From NCBI RefSeq assembly GCF_033115175.1, contig NC_084840.1, forward strand, positions 80,367,179 to 80,431,178: DNA of 64,000 nt, written 5' to 3'. The notes under the pieces were generated by a model that worked only from the letters and a program-made list of their open reading frames with translations, did not search any database and had not been told where the DNA came from. This stretch comes from Lepus europaeus. Taxonomy: Eukaryota > Chordata > Mammalia > Lagomorpha > Leporidae. Positions 1-10,747 of the stretch are shown one piece after another; position 1 is the stretch's first letter, and each line of letters begins with the position of its first letter. A program made the position numbers and the translations under genes.

Positions 1-1012
1 TACCTCCGCTTCTATGTTTCTTGCTTGGCATGTTAGAGATAATTTGTGGTGTTTTTGTTTTTGTTTTTTTTCTCTCGTTATACTATGCCTCTAAGTGAGC
101 TGTCTGTTTTGTTGGAGCCTTAGGGGCTGTGATGGGTGTGGTCAGAGAGCTATGCTTGTTTCTTGAGGTTTAAGGCTGTGTAAAGAGCGACTCTCCCAGA
201 TTATTTGCTCCTTGCTGGGACACTCTCTCTCTCTTTTTTTTTTTTTGTTTTGACTTAGTTGGGAGTGGGGTTGGGGGTAGTTGAAATCTAGCCTCTGTGA
301 GTATTCGTTTGATCTACCCCTGGGACTATACACAGAGTTTATGCAGCCCTCAATGTGTTCTCCAGTTTCGCTAAAGATACTGAGTTTGGCTGAGCTTTAC
401 ATATGTAAAATCGCGGTGCTCTTTGTTTTGCTCTTGAGTGAAGGGAGAGGCCTCTGTTCCCCCTCCCCCCAATGTCTCGGACTTCTCAGGTCTTTGTCTT
501 TCTTACCCTCCTCCGTTCCCGCTTGGCAAGTTAGAGATAATTTGTGGTGTTTTTTTTTTTTCTCTCGTTATACTATGCCTCTAAGTGAGCTGTCTGTTTT
601 GTTGGAGCCTTAGGGGCTGTGATGGGTGTGGCCAGAGAGCTATGCTTGTTTCTTGAGTTTTAAGGCTGTGTAAAGAGCGACTCTCCCAGATTATTTGCTC
701 CTTGCTGGGACGCTCTCTCTCTCTCTCTCTCTTTTTTTTTTTGACTCAGTTGGGAGTGGAGTTGAGGGTAGTTGAAATCTAGCCTCTGTGGGTATTCGTT
801 TGATCTACCCCTGGGACCATACACAGAATTTATGCAGCCCTCAATGTGTTCTCCAGTTTCGCTAAAGATACTGAGTTTGGCTGAGCTTTACATATGTAAA
901 ATCGCGGTGCTCTTTGTTTTGCTTGGTGAGTGAAGGGAGAGGCCTCTGTTCCCCCTCCCCCCAATGTCTCGGACTTCTCAGGTCTTTGTCTTTCTTACCC
1001 TCCTCCATTCCC
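1..1012 (-). repeat. Tandem duplication of about 497 bp inside the L1 5' UTR
   Basis: The sequence at about 24-510 recurs at about 522-1012 with an offset of 496-498 bp. Both copies carry TTAGAGATAATTTGTGG, the GCCTCTAAGTGAGCTGTCTG block, a CT/T microsatellite and GGAGAGGCCTCTGTTCC. Copies differ mainly in T-run and CT-run length. A third partial start (CGCGCTGGCGAGATTCTG) follows at about 1012, where the unique L1 5' end begins. Confidence 0.85.
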
Positions 1013-1259
1013 GCGCTGGCGAGATTCTGTGGCTCTGCCTCCTCTCCCGCCGCTGCCGCTCGGCTTGTCTCGGTTGGTTTTCCACGCGGTGGGTTCCCTG
1101 TAAGTCCTCTGTGTTTCCTCCACAAGATCCGGAAGCGATTCCTCTGCAGTTTTTTTCTTGAGTCTTTTCCTGATGCTACAGTAATTCCGATTTTATGAAA
1201 GTTTATTTTCCCAAACTAAGGCACACGTCCTCACTATCCGCCATCTTGGCTCCACCCCC
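1..1259 (-). mobile_element. L1 5' UTR (element leaves window on the left)
   Basis: Read on the minus strand, the element starts near 1259 with a GC-rich segment (GGAGCCAAGATGGCGG-like) and continues into sequence that matches, in order, the 5' UTR of the full-length L1 at 24.7-25.6 kb (the GGCATGTTRGAGAT, TGTTACACTATG and ACACTCCCAG blocks all recur). Only the 5' UTR lies in the window; ORF1 would be beyond position 1. No coding capacity is visible here. The open frames in this stretch are shadows of the repeat. Confidence 0.8.
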
Positions 1260-2303
1260 TCATCTCAGGATTTATAATACACTTGGGATTTATCAGATGG
1301 AATTTATCAGATGTATGATAAACAGAAACTGGTGATCAGGCCATTTGCATCAATCTTGGCATCAGTGCTTGTTTTCCCCAATTAATTCATGGAGCCCTTT
1401 GCAATGCTTTACAAGGCTTATTTTTCCAACTGGGTTGATGATGCCCTTTACATTAACAGTGAAGCCCTCCACATACCCTACCTACTTCACATTTCCCACA
1501 CTAACACATCTCTCTTATACCAAAAACTATGATCTGAACCTCATAGCATGAAAGCTTGAAAAAATCCTTTTGAGGGACCTTCTACACCAGTAGACTTCAG
1601 TCTTCAAATGAGGCACATTTATGTAGCTAATGGAAAGACTGACAAGCTGTTCTGAGTGTAGGGTGCTAAGAAATGTGACAAGAAATGTAATCCACGCATT
1701 TCAATGGGAACTTTTTGTCATAAAATGCACTATAGTGAGTAGCAAAAGTAGAAAATAATCTGAGGATTAAGAGAATGTATCAGGGCTACCTTTCTGATTT
1801 TAAGTTTGTGTTGTAGGTATGTAGAATGCTGTCATTTGTAGGAAAGTCACCCTAAAGTAATCTATGGTGATGGCCTAATGTCATCACTAGTTTATTCTCA
1901 AATGGCACAGGGGGAGACATTCTTTGTACTAGAACTTGGGACTTTAAGACTGTTTCCAAAATATTAGTCAAAAGTAAAAAACAAACAAAAAAACAGATAG
2001 GATGAAAAGCATAGGTAAGCATTATTTGCCTATAAGGAAAGATTTATTTACATCAGAAATTAAGGTTATATAAATTTGACACAATTATAACAATTGTAAT
2101 ATATCCAAACATAGACAACAGCCACAGTACGAGTATATGAAAATGATGTCTGTCAAAATATTTAGGTCTGTATATAGTGATAAAACTCTGAAAATACAAA
2201 TAAGCTGTCAATTAACTCCTCCATATTATTAATGACAATTTGGGTTCTGTGTAACAGCTGGCAAATGGACATGAGTATGTCAGCAACACTGGATTTCCTT
2301 TGT
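1260..2303. other. Non-coding flank, no recognised feature
   Basis: AT-rich DNA with no recognisable exon, SINE or L1 segment. Short open frames here have no splice or homology support. On the minus strand it lies downstream of the candidate last exon, so it would be 3' flank of the gene. Confidence 0.5.
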
Positions 2304-2315
2304 AAAACCTAATCT

Positions 2316-2648
2316 TGCTGGCGCCGTGGCTCAATAGGCTAATCCTCCGCCTTGCGGTGCCAGCACATCGGGTTCTAGTCCCGGTTGGGGCTCCAGATTC
2401 TGTCCCGGTTTCCCCTCTTCCAGGCCAGCTCTCTGCTGTGGCCAGGGAGTGCAGTGGAGGATGGCCCAAGTCCTTGGGCCCTGCACCCCATGGGAGACCA
2501 GGAGAAGCACCTGGCTCCTGCCTTTGGATCAGCGTGGTGCGCCGGCTGCAGCACGCCAGCCGTGGTGGCCATTGGAGGGTTAACCAACGGCAAAGGAAGA
2601 CCTTTCTCTCTGTCTCTCTCTCACTGTCCACTCTGCCTGTCAAAAAAA
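2316..2648 (+). mobile_element. CSINE2-type SINE with target-site duplication
   Basis: Full-length young rabbit C repeat: head GCTGGCGCCGTGGCTCAATA, tRNA-like B box GGTTCTAGTCC, body, and CTCTGCCTGTC followed by an A run. The target-site duplication AAACCTAATCT is seen on both sides (about 2305-2315 and 2649-2659), marking a discrete insertion. Confidence 0.93.
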
Positions 2649-2714
2649 AAACCTAATCTAAAGGTTACATACAGATTCCAAGATAAAATTTAAAATTCCA
2701 CCTAGTGCCCAAAA

Positions 2715-3025
2715 TTGGACACAGTAGATAGGATTCTGTTTGGGATGCCCACAGCCCATAGTAGAGTACCTGAGGTGAATGCCAGCTGCACTTCTGATTC
2801 CAGCTTCCTGTTAATGTGAACTGTGGAAGACATCAGGTGATAGCTCAAGTAGTAGGGCCTCTGCCATCCATGTGAGAGACCTAGGCTGGGTTTCTGGCTA
2901 CTGCTTTTGGCTTGGCTGAACCACAGCCATTGTAAGGCATGTGAGGAGTGTTAACAGTGAAAGGGGAACTGTCTCCCTGTGTCCTTCTCGTCCCATCTCT
3001 CTGCTTTCCAAGTAAAAGTAACAAT
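2715..3025 (+). mobile_element. Old, diverged C-type SINE
   Basis: Recognisable order of C-repeat blocks (GGGATGCCCACAGCCC-like, CCAGCTTCCTGTTAATG, ATGTGAGAGACCTAGGCTGGGTTTCTGGCT, TCTGCTTTCCAAGTAAA) but heavily diverged. Confidence 0.55.
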
Positions 3026-3170
3026 ATAAAAGACTATCTCTTCATCATATTTATATAATACAAAAATATGTTCTATAAAAAACTCAAATCATATATTGAA
3101 AAGGAAATCATGAAAATATGTAGAGTTCAGTCAAGAATATTTTTTTGTCTTTCAGAGTGTATCATTTTGT

Positions 3171-3273
3171 TTAAAATATTTGAATATTATTGTAATTCTC
3201 TAGACTATGAGTTGGATTTGATTTCTCATTAGTTTCCAGAGGGAGAGCCTGCAAGATCCATGTCCAGTAATAC
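3171..3273 (-). CDS. Candidate terminal exon of ANKRD26-family gene
   Basis: On the minus strand a strong acceptor (TTTCTTTTCTTTCTAG) is followed by an open stretch ending at TAA (3173-3171). Read with one base completing a codon, it ends LPLETNEKSNPTHSLENYN then NIQIF and stop. The PLxxTNEKSN pattern resembles the extreme C-terminus of ANKRD26/CCDC144 proteins, which ends shortly after a similar PLG-T-ESN stretch. It lies downstream of the exon at 7341-7560, which corresponds to the region just before that tail. A direct splice from that exon would instead read VLLDMDLAGSPSGN and stop, so an exon in between with a length of 2 mod 3 is needed for the first reading. I could not find one. The call rests on position, acceptor and short similarity only. 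Confidence 0.4.
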
Positions 3274-3706
3274 CTAGAAAGAAAAGAAATAATTATGTCC
3301 CTTATCTCAAAGACTTCATAGTTAACTAAGTCTAAGTCATTATAAAAACTGAGAACTTTATCGCCATTAAAAAGAGGGAAAATATGTACGCATGACCATA
3401 GTAGAAAGTTACTGTTATATATAATTTTCCCATAGATGTACATAGAGTTAATTGTCACTGTGAGTTAAGAATCAGAACTCCTGGTATAATCATGCTTTAT
3501 CCACTTGTTTGCATCCACGTGCTAACTAATGGAATCACAACATGGGAGTTATACAATCTATATCTCAAGAAACATAAACTGAAACAAAACAAACAAATAG
3601 GTTATTTCCAAACAGAGTCATACAAAGGAGGACACAAAAGTGTGCAGCTGGAACACATGGAAAAGGCAGGTGTCTCAATTTTGTGTCAACATTTTAGGAT
3701 TTGTGG

Positions 3707-4050
3707 CCGGCGCCACGGCTCAATAGGCTAATCCTCTGCCTGTGGCGCTGACACACCAGGTTCTAGTCCCAGTTGGGGCGCCGGATTCTGTCCCGGTTGC
3801 TCCTCTTCCTGTCCAGCTCTCTGCTGTGGCCCGGGAGTGCAGTGGAGGATGGCTCAGGTCCTTGGGCCCTGCACACACATAGGAGACCAGGAGAAGCACC
3901 TGGCTCCTGGCTTCAGATCAGCACGGTGCACCGGCCACAGCGGCCATTGGAGGGTGAACCAACAGTAAAAGGAAGACCTTTCTCTCTGTCTCTACCTCTC
4001 TCACTGTCCACTCTGCCTGTCAAAAAAAATAAATAAATGAATAAAAAATT
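3707..4050 (+). mobile_element. CSINE2-type SINE with target-site duplication
   Basis: Head GCCGGCGCCACGGCTCAATA, B box GGTTCTAGTCC, end CTCTGCCTGTC plus A-rich tail with AATA units. Target-site duplication AGGATTTGTGG at 3696-3706 and 4053-4063. Confidence 0.93.
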
Positions 4051-4063
4051 ACAGGATTTGTGG

Positions 4064-5185
4064 CAGGGGCATCACAGAAGTTGATTACTGCAGAACAAAG
4101 AAGAAGTATTTCAGAGTAAAGGAAAAGCAGAATATTGCTGAAGGCGAGGAAGAAGACTGGTGTAATTAATTACAGTATATTTTGGCTTGGCAAGATCCAA
4201 AGTAATTGGGATGTTTTTACAGCCTTCTAAGGAATTTGAAACTATTAGTAAGCATAAAATATAAACCAGTGACAAAGTAAATGACTAGAGATGTTAAATG
4301 TCACCCATAAAGTAACACCATATGAACTGTAACCGCTTGACTAAGTACTAATGGATGTTGAAGAGCTTTTGGCCTGATATCTCTACTGTAACCTGAAAAG
4401 CTGAGGGTGCTGCTGTGTTCTCTGGATGGTTATAGTATTCAGGCTGACAGTGCCACAGAGATGCAGAAGTGAAGAATGCATAAATCTTTCGAGATTTTAC
4501 AAAAGCAATGGAGTGTGATGAGTGATTAGGGGATATTTTTTCATTATGGACTTTGTTTTCAAATATCTCATTAAATACATGTGAAAAATATATTTCATTT
4601 TATATCTGTTAGCTAAACAATGGAAAGTGCTGTTAATCCCTATATAGTTGATTTTAGGAAGCAACTCTTCTAAATTTAATTCACAAACTTTGGTAATATA
4701 TCTATCTCTCTATTTAAATTGTTTTACATCTCCTCTAGTATGTGAAATTAATCAAACATTATTTATCCTGTTATGGTAGACAGGATATTTTATCATGGGA
4801 AATGTGCATCACTTACAAAATGAGCTCCTTCAATAATGCTAAGGGTTAACCTAACTTGAGGATGACATAGATAGAACAGATAGTCACATAAATAAAATTC
4901 TTCCATGTTTTGCCTAATACAGCACAGGTGTGCACAATGCTTTTTTGATTCAACTATTTAAATGTTCAATTAGTATTAGGCTGTGGAATACACAATTATT
5001 TTAGAAGAGTGATGTTTTATTAGTACAAAAGTTAAGCAACTCAAGTCATACTTTTCACTAAATGAACTTTTGTCATTTTTAGCAAAATTCTGTCCTTTAT
5101 AAAGGTAAGTTTTTTGCTTTGTATTTCCCCTCAAATTGAAATTTCTATTCACCCCTTTTAGAAAATTTAAAACTTAAAGTATTAA
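4064..5185. other. Intron-like AT-rich DNA, nothing recognised
   Basis: No SINE, L1 or credible exon seen on either strand. On the minus strand this lies between the exon at 7341-7560 and the candidate terminal exon, so it is probably intron. Confidence 0.4.
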
Positions 5186-5189
5186 AGTG

Positions 5190-5425
5190 AGTTTTTGGTG
5201 TATCCCATATCCAAGAGCTTTGTTTGATTCCCCACTCCACTTTGAATTTAGCTTTATGCTAATGCACAGCAGACATAATGCAAGGACTCTGTTTCTGTTG
5301 CTCACATGGGACACCAAGTTCCGGATTCTGGTTTCAGCCCAGACTTGGCTGTTGAGAGTATCTGGGGAGTAAACAAGCAGATGGAGTATCTCTGTCTCTC
5401 TCATTGTTTAAAATAAAACAAGTTA
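5190..5425 (+). mobile_element. Old, partial C-type SINE
   Basis: Diverged body (CCAGACTTGGCTGTTGAGAG, GGGGAGTAAACAAGCAGATGG, TCTCTGTCTCTCTCATTG-TTTAAAATAAAAC tail) typical of the older C repeats. Confidence 0.5.
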
Positions 5426-5458
5426 TATTCTCTTTTAAACAAGAAAAGTTTTTTATAA

Positions 5459-5768
5459 AAGATTTTCTATATTTATTTGAAAGTCAGAGTTACACAGAAA
5501 AACAAAGTCAGAGGAGAATTTCTATATGCTGTTTTACTCCCCAGATGGCCACAAACAGCCAGAGCTAGGCCAGGCAGAAGGCCAGGAGCCAGGAATCCCA
5601 TCTGGCTTTCCCACATAGGTGCCAGGGGCCCAGCACTTAGACCATCTTCCTTTGCCTTTCAAAGCACAAAAACAGAGAGCTGGATAGGAGTCAGAGCAGC
5701 TGAGATTCAAACCAGGGCTCTGATATGAGGTGGTGTCATAACCCACTGCACTCTAACACTAGCCCCCA
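5459..5768 (-). mobile_element. C-type SINE, older subfamily
   Basis: Reverse-oriented C repeat: tail ATTTATTTGAAAGTCAGAGTTACA, body with CCCAGATGGCCACAAACAGCC and GCCAGGAGCCAGGAAT, head ending CACTGCACTCTAACACTAGCCCC. Confidence 0.8.
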
Positions 5769-6134
5769 AAACAAAGGACATTATATGCACAGAATTTTAA
5801 GTACACGATACAGTCATGATGTGAAATTTCTGCTGGCAAAGATTGACATTCCATACTGTTTGTAATATGACTTCATGTTTCTTTATTTACATGTACAGAA
5901 ATATTCAAATATTTCCTTGAAGAAAGGGTAAATAAAGGTAAAAGCCTATGTTCAAGCTTAGTTTTTGATTCATGATTTTCTAGAATTAGAAATAAGGAAA
6001 CATAGCACTTTAATCATAACTTTGACTAATTTTAGTTACACACTTAATTATAAAATGTGTGGACATATCTTATACTGTACCACTGGTGTCCCCATCTAGA
6101 GTATCAATACAATTTTTATATCAATGGTACTGTA

Positions 6135-6442
6135 GGGCTGGCATCCCAATATTGGAGTGCTTGTAGGATAAGCTGCCACATGGAATGCTGGCATCCCAAT
6201 ATAGGAGTGCTTGTTGGAGTCCCAGATGCTATGTTTCCAATCCAGCTTTCTGCAAATGAACCTGGCAAGGTTGATGATTCCTCAAGTGTTTGGGCTCATG
6301 ACACCAGAATGACTTGTATAGAGTTCCCAACACCTGGCTTTGCCCTGGCCAAGTCATGGCTGCCATAGGCATTTGGGGAGTAAACCAGAGGATGGAGAAC
6401 TCTGTCTCTCCCTCTCTGTCACTCTGCTTTTCAAAAAAATAA
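6135..6442 (+). mobile_element. Old C-type SINE with internal repeat of its head
   Basis: The head block GGCTGGCATCCCAATATTGGAGTGCTTGT occurs at about 6137 and again as CTGGCATCCCAATATAGGAGTGCTTGT at about 6187. The body then runs to CTCTGCTTTTCAAAAAAATAAAATT. Confidence 0.7.
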
Positions 6443-6445
6443 AAT

Positions 6446-7340
6446 TACAAACGTATCCTCTTACTGAATGCCCCAAACAGGGACTAAACCAGTTCTATAC
6501 GGAACGTAATAAATGCTTGGTGGTGATAAGGATCATGTGCTATCCAATATCATTATAAAATTTGGGTGTGAAGACAAACACCTTTTGCTGACAACCTCTT
6601 TAGTATTTTGAGAGCTATTTTTCCATAATATTAATAATATAATAATAATTTGGATGTATTTTATAAAAATGAAAAAATGAGATAATATCAATGCCAGGCA
6701 GGTCTTGTGAAAGCAAAACCTCAGTACCAGATGAAGGGAGAGGCTTTACTGAAAGCATCTCACAGTATCATTAATAAGCACTATGTGAAGTGCAAGTTAC
6801 ATTTTTATGAGCTGAATTAGGGAACTACCAATGTGTTATCTTTTTCCTTTATTCTGTAAAATACACTCTTCCTATATTTTTAGTGTTACAGGTTTAATTC
6901 ATAAAAAACATATCTTGATTCTCTTAAATTATAAATGTCCTCATGAGATGAAATGTTTGCATGCCAATCATTAGCACATGATTAGGAGTAGAAAACATGG
7001 GATGGTATAACAAAATTTTAAACTGTCTAGAAGCACAGTCAATCCAAATAAGCTAAAAAAGAAGCCAATGTATCTCAAATTATACCTTTAATTAATAGTC
7101 AAAAACATTCAATTTCTAAAACCTAATTAAAATGCAACTTTAAAAGAAATTCAAAATATGTCAGCTTGGTTATATTTACTGCAGTATGTTATTTGAAAGT
7201 TGAAAAATGTGTTTCCTATCTAGATTAATGGAAATAATAATATTTACTTATATATATAAGTCAAATTCAGTATTCCACCACAATAAAATAATGATAATAC
7301 TAAAATCTGACACCCAAAGGGACAAACTGATATATCTCAC
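6446..7340. other. Intron-like AT-rich DNA, nothing recognised
   Basis: Very AT-rich. No repeat or exon could be supported. It includes the intron just 3' of the exon at 7341-7560 on the minus strand. Confidence 0.4.
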
Positions 7341-7560
7341 CAGATTCAAAGGGTGCTGCACACTGCAACTTGAAGTCTGTGGTACCGAGTCAGGAATCCT
7401 CAAGGTTTCATGTGGATTAACATCTCTATTGAGCAAAGAATCACAATGAAAATTTCCAGTACTAGGTGACTGTACGTGAGAACTCACAGGAAGAGTGCTG
7501 GACATATTGTGCTCTTTTTCCAGAAGTTTATTTCTGAGCATTGCTATTATTTCATTAGCC
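7341..7560 (-). CDS. ANKRD26-family exon near the C-terminus (coiled coil end plus linker)
   Basis: The 220-bp exon has acceptor TGCAAACTTCACAG and donor CTG|GTGAGA. After one base that completes a codon it reads ANEIIAMLRNKLLEKEHN, then a non-helical Ser/Pro/Asn-rich linker including SLLNRDVNPHETLRIPDS. This mirrors the end of ANKRD26/CCDC144 proteins, where a helix (NExxAxxxxKLLxEKxx) is followed by a linker with an LNRxxxPRENLxIxTS-type stretch. The exon is open throughout in this frame only. It ends in phase 0. It starts in a phase that the exon at 14502-14631 cannot supply directly, so at least one exon (length 2 mod 3) should lie between them, or has been lost. The opposite-strand frame through here is a shadow. 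Confidence 0.75.
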
Positions 7561-9110
7561 CTGTGAAGTTTGCAAAAGACAAATGTTTAGTAGTTCCCTT
7601 TTTCCAGGATGCTTCCAGAATAGCTAGCGCTGTTTAAAAAGTGGCCATAAGCATACATGATCTTTCCCATTAAGAAGCGTTTCAACACTGAACACACATG
7701 TCAGAACATACTGTATGCAATTGGTTTAAATTGTTCTAAAGTCATACATATACTTAGCGGGGGATTTTTCATTACCAAATGTTTCAAGCAAAGGAAGAGG
7801 TAGAGAAATGGTTACTATATACAGCTGATCATGTAACGTTTGCTGCCTTCTGGAATGGCTCTATTTAGAATGGCTCTACTTATAAGATGCTTGAGGATGA
7901 CATTAGAAATAATTGTGTTCAAAGAGTGTCACTGTGAGAGGATGGATTTGTTGATTTTACTGACTATAAAAAACATTTCATTGTGGATAAATGTATCAAC
8001 TATCATGTTGTACCCCCTTGAATACACACAGTAAAGAGTTTTTAAAAGCTGCAAATATTTATATTTAGCAATCCAGTTTAGATTTCAAACACCATCCCCC
8101 AAGACACTCTCAAGCACTTACTGTCACCACCTCTGCATTTCACACAATTCACCTGTCTCCTGAGAGAAATGATGCTGTCGGCACTGGAGGGTTAATTCAG
8201 AGCAACAGACTCTGAGAGAATGAGATAGCGGAGTTGTGATCAGGAAGTACTAAAACAACTCCAGAGGGGAGCTCAGAACGTTGTTATAAAGGCATCAGAG
8301 GTGGAACTTGCCCTTTCTGTCACTCAGGCCACCCTCTGGATGACAAACATCTTATTGTCTCATTTCTAAAGTCTCTCTGAATTATACTTCCCTTTCTCTC
8401 TCTGTTAATCCTCCCCTAATTCACAAGTAGAATGGAACAACCACAAAGGCTAGCTGCTCATAAGGACCCTCTCTAGTGATAACAACAGTGATCAAAATAA
8501 AGGCAAGTGAATTGAGTGAGTGCCAGTTTGTTCCAAGGGAAGTAAAAGTACAGAGCCTTATGGGACTAAGTTGTAACCTTTCCCAAAATTAGTTGTAGTG
8601 AGTGGTTAATATATACACAAATTGTTCTCTACTGGAACATCAGTGCCAAGTTCATTTACTAACGTTATTTCTCACAATTATACCCTTTGGTTTCACTTCT
8701 TACAAAGCTCATGAGCCCGTCTCACTAAAAATTGCACCTGAGAGGCACATTAATGAGCTCAATGTATTTTCTATGATTTTATATTTGACTTACTCATTTA
8801 GTTTTCTTGACCATTCTGTAATTTGTACTTTGTCTAAACAGAGGTGTTTGTATCTCTCCCCTTCACTTATATTCAAATCTCCTTGAGAATCTTTCATTTT
8901 AGAGAGACCATTATTTCTGTATTCCACCTGAGGCCTAAGTGAAGAAGCATTACTCTCTCTTAACCACACTGAACTTTCTTGATATGATTCAGGTGCCTAA
9001 AGCATATGAGAAAATACATTGTTAAAATCATTACAATCTACGTAATTTTTATATATTTGTTTCTGTTAGTTTTGCTGAATTATAACGAAAACAGAATCAC
9101 TCTTACGCTA
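7561..9110. other. Intron-like DNA, expected site of missing exon(s) not found
   Basis: Family exon order predicts coiled-coil exons between 14.5 and 7.56 kb on the minus strand. I scanned this stretch and saw no open segment with convincing splice sites. A weak candidate donor near 8120 (GACA|GTAAGT) precedes a Cys/Gly-rich frame that does not look like coiled coil. No repeat was recognised either. Confidence 0.4.
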
Positions 9111-10435
9111 ATACTTATGTAATATGAGAAAATCCAAGATAGCTGAATAGGGGAAAGATATGCTGATGTTGACTAGGGGAAGATAATGGAAGAAAAGCAG
9201 AGGAATTGTATTCCCAGGGGAGAGTTGGAGAGAAGTTTGCAGTGGAAATCTACAGAAAGGAGAGAGACACCATGGAGCAGTGTGGATAGCAGAAACATAC
9301 AGTAGGGAGTGGGAACAGCAGCCACAACTTTCACAGCCAGAGGCTGGAGGAGATGCCATTTTGAGGAGCACACTGCAGCAGTCCATGTCACTAGTGATAT
9401 CACCTGAAGAAGTCTGTGGACCACAATGACTTTGAGTTGGACCTGCAGTGCTAGAGCAGGTAGGGTACTGACCTAACTCCCTCAAGAAGCCATTTCCTTC
9501 TCCCCATTCCCTCAAAAGGGCACCTGATGACCATCAGGGAGAAAGTGCCATCTCAACTCAAGTATAGGCTGAGGTGGCTCACATGTCCGTGCAACTAGGG
9601 GATTTTACCTGAGGGACAAATTAGTGTTCTCCACTCACATGAGTCTGAACTGGAGGGTTGGCAGGAGGCTGGTCATTGGCTCAGGACTCTGAGGTGCTCC
9701 CACCTCCCCTCTATCACAGGCTCAGGGCTCAAACTGCCAATGTGGAGCACACACAGGCAGTGGGCTCTGGGAATGTCTGTTCTCACCATGAAGGGGGCAG
9801 GCTTGCAGGGTGGAGAGTAGACCCCTTGCTCCCTGTGCATATGGGAGCCCTGCAAACTATGATTGTGGGAATTCTGTCACTGCACAATTCTGTGACTGTA
9901 CAGCTAGGTCTCCATGCAATCACTGTATCTTGCTTCAGAAACCCAGAGTCTCCTGGGTGCCGGGGTGGGTCACTGCAGAGGGTACCATGTTTACACTGAG
10001 GACTGCACAGATTCTTTGTGTGATACATGTGCCTGCATGGATTGGGGTGGCAGCCACTGTGAGTTAATCCTGGACACTGATTACCTTGGAAAAGAGTAGA
10101 CAACGCTTTGTGATTACACCAGCAGACATGATCATACCCTTCTCCTTGACAACAAGAGAGGAGATCATCCTGAGTGTCATCCTGGCTCCTGGTCCCACCC
10201 TTGACCACTGACCAAAGTTCTCTGGGCCCACCCAGCACACACCTCTAAATATCCACTGAAAGAGCAGATACCCCACTAAGCAACAGAGGCACAGTTCAAT
10301 CATAAAAGCCATCAGAGGAGAAAAATTAACAATATCTCCACAGATGCCTACAAATAAATGCAGAAACAAGAAATAAGAACAAGAAGGAAAATATGACTGC
10401 CCCAGAGGGACACAAGAACACTTCAATATTAGAGA

Positions 10436-10747
10436 GTGAAGAAAAACAGCATTATGAAATGTCTGAGAATGAAGTCAAAAAGAATGATAGTAAGATTATT
10501 CAGAAACACACAGAAACAAACTCATGAGTTAAATAAATTCATTCATCATATGAATGAAGAAATTTGCCAAGAGCTAGAAAACCTGAAGAGAAATCAAACT
10601 GAATTACTGGAAATAAAGAATTCCATATGTCAAATAGAAAATACATTGGCAGGCCTTAGCCGCAGACTTGATGAGGTAGAAGAAAGAATATCTGAGCTTC
10701 AAGACAAATCCATGGAAATATTTCAGTCAGACAAAGGAAAAAAATAG
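10436..10747 (+). pseudogene. L1 ORF1 coiled-coil remnant
   Basis: A 103-residue open stretch, rich in Glu/Lys/Leu, contains RLDEVEERISELQDKS, the heptad segment typical of L1 ORF1p just before its RNA-binding domain. The rest of ORF1 (RRM and C-terminal domains) follows out of frame with stops, so the gene is dead. It belongs to the old plus-strand L1. Confidence 0.8.

Noticed and set aside
2316-2420. tRNA-like A/B box sequence in SINE heads
   Set aside because: C repeats are tRNA-derived; the B-box-like GGTTCTAGTCC is part of the SINE, not a tRNA gene, and no cloverleaf with an acceptor stem is complete.
2212-2656. Open frames of 100-143 residues on both strands
   Set aside because: They lie in the CSINE2 at 2316-2648; the same translated pattern recurs at 27.8-28.2, 37.2-37.5, 51.7-52.1 and 54.0-54.3 kb, always inside the SINE.
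8110-8160. Possible small exon on the minus strand (GACA|GTAAGT donor)
   Set aside because: The only open frame reads RQVNCVKCRGGD, unlike coiled coil, and length and phase do not clearly solve the phase gap.
8602-8886. 94-residue plus-strand open frame
   Set aside because: Low-complexity hydrophobic composition, no splice sites or family resemblance; it fits chance in AT-rich DNA.
9658-10238. Several Cys/Gly-rich open frames
   Set aside because: They are on both strands of an L1 5' UTR and disagree in frame; no domain recognised.
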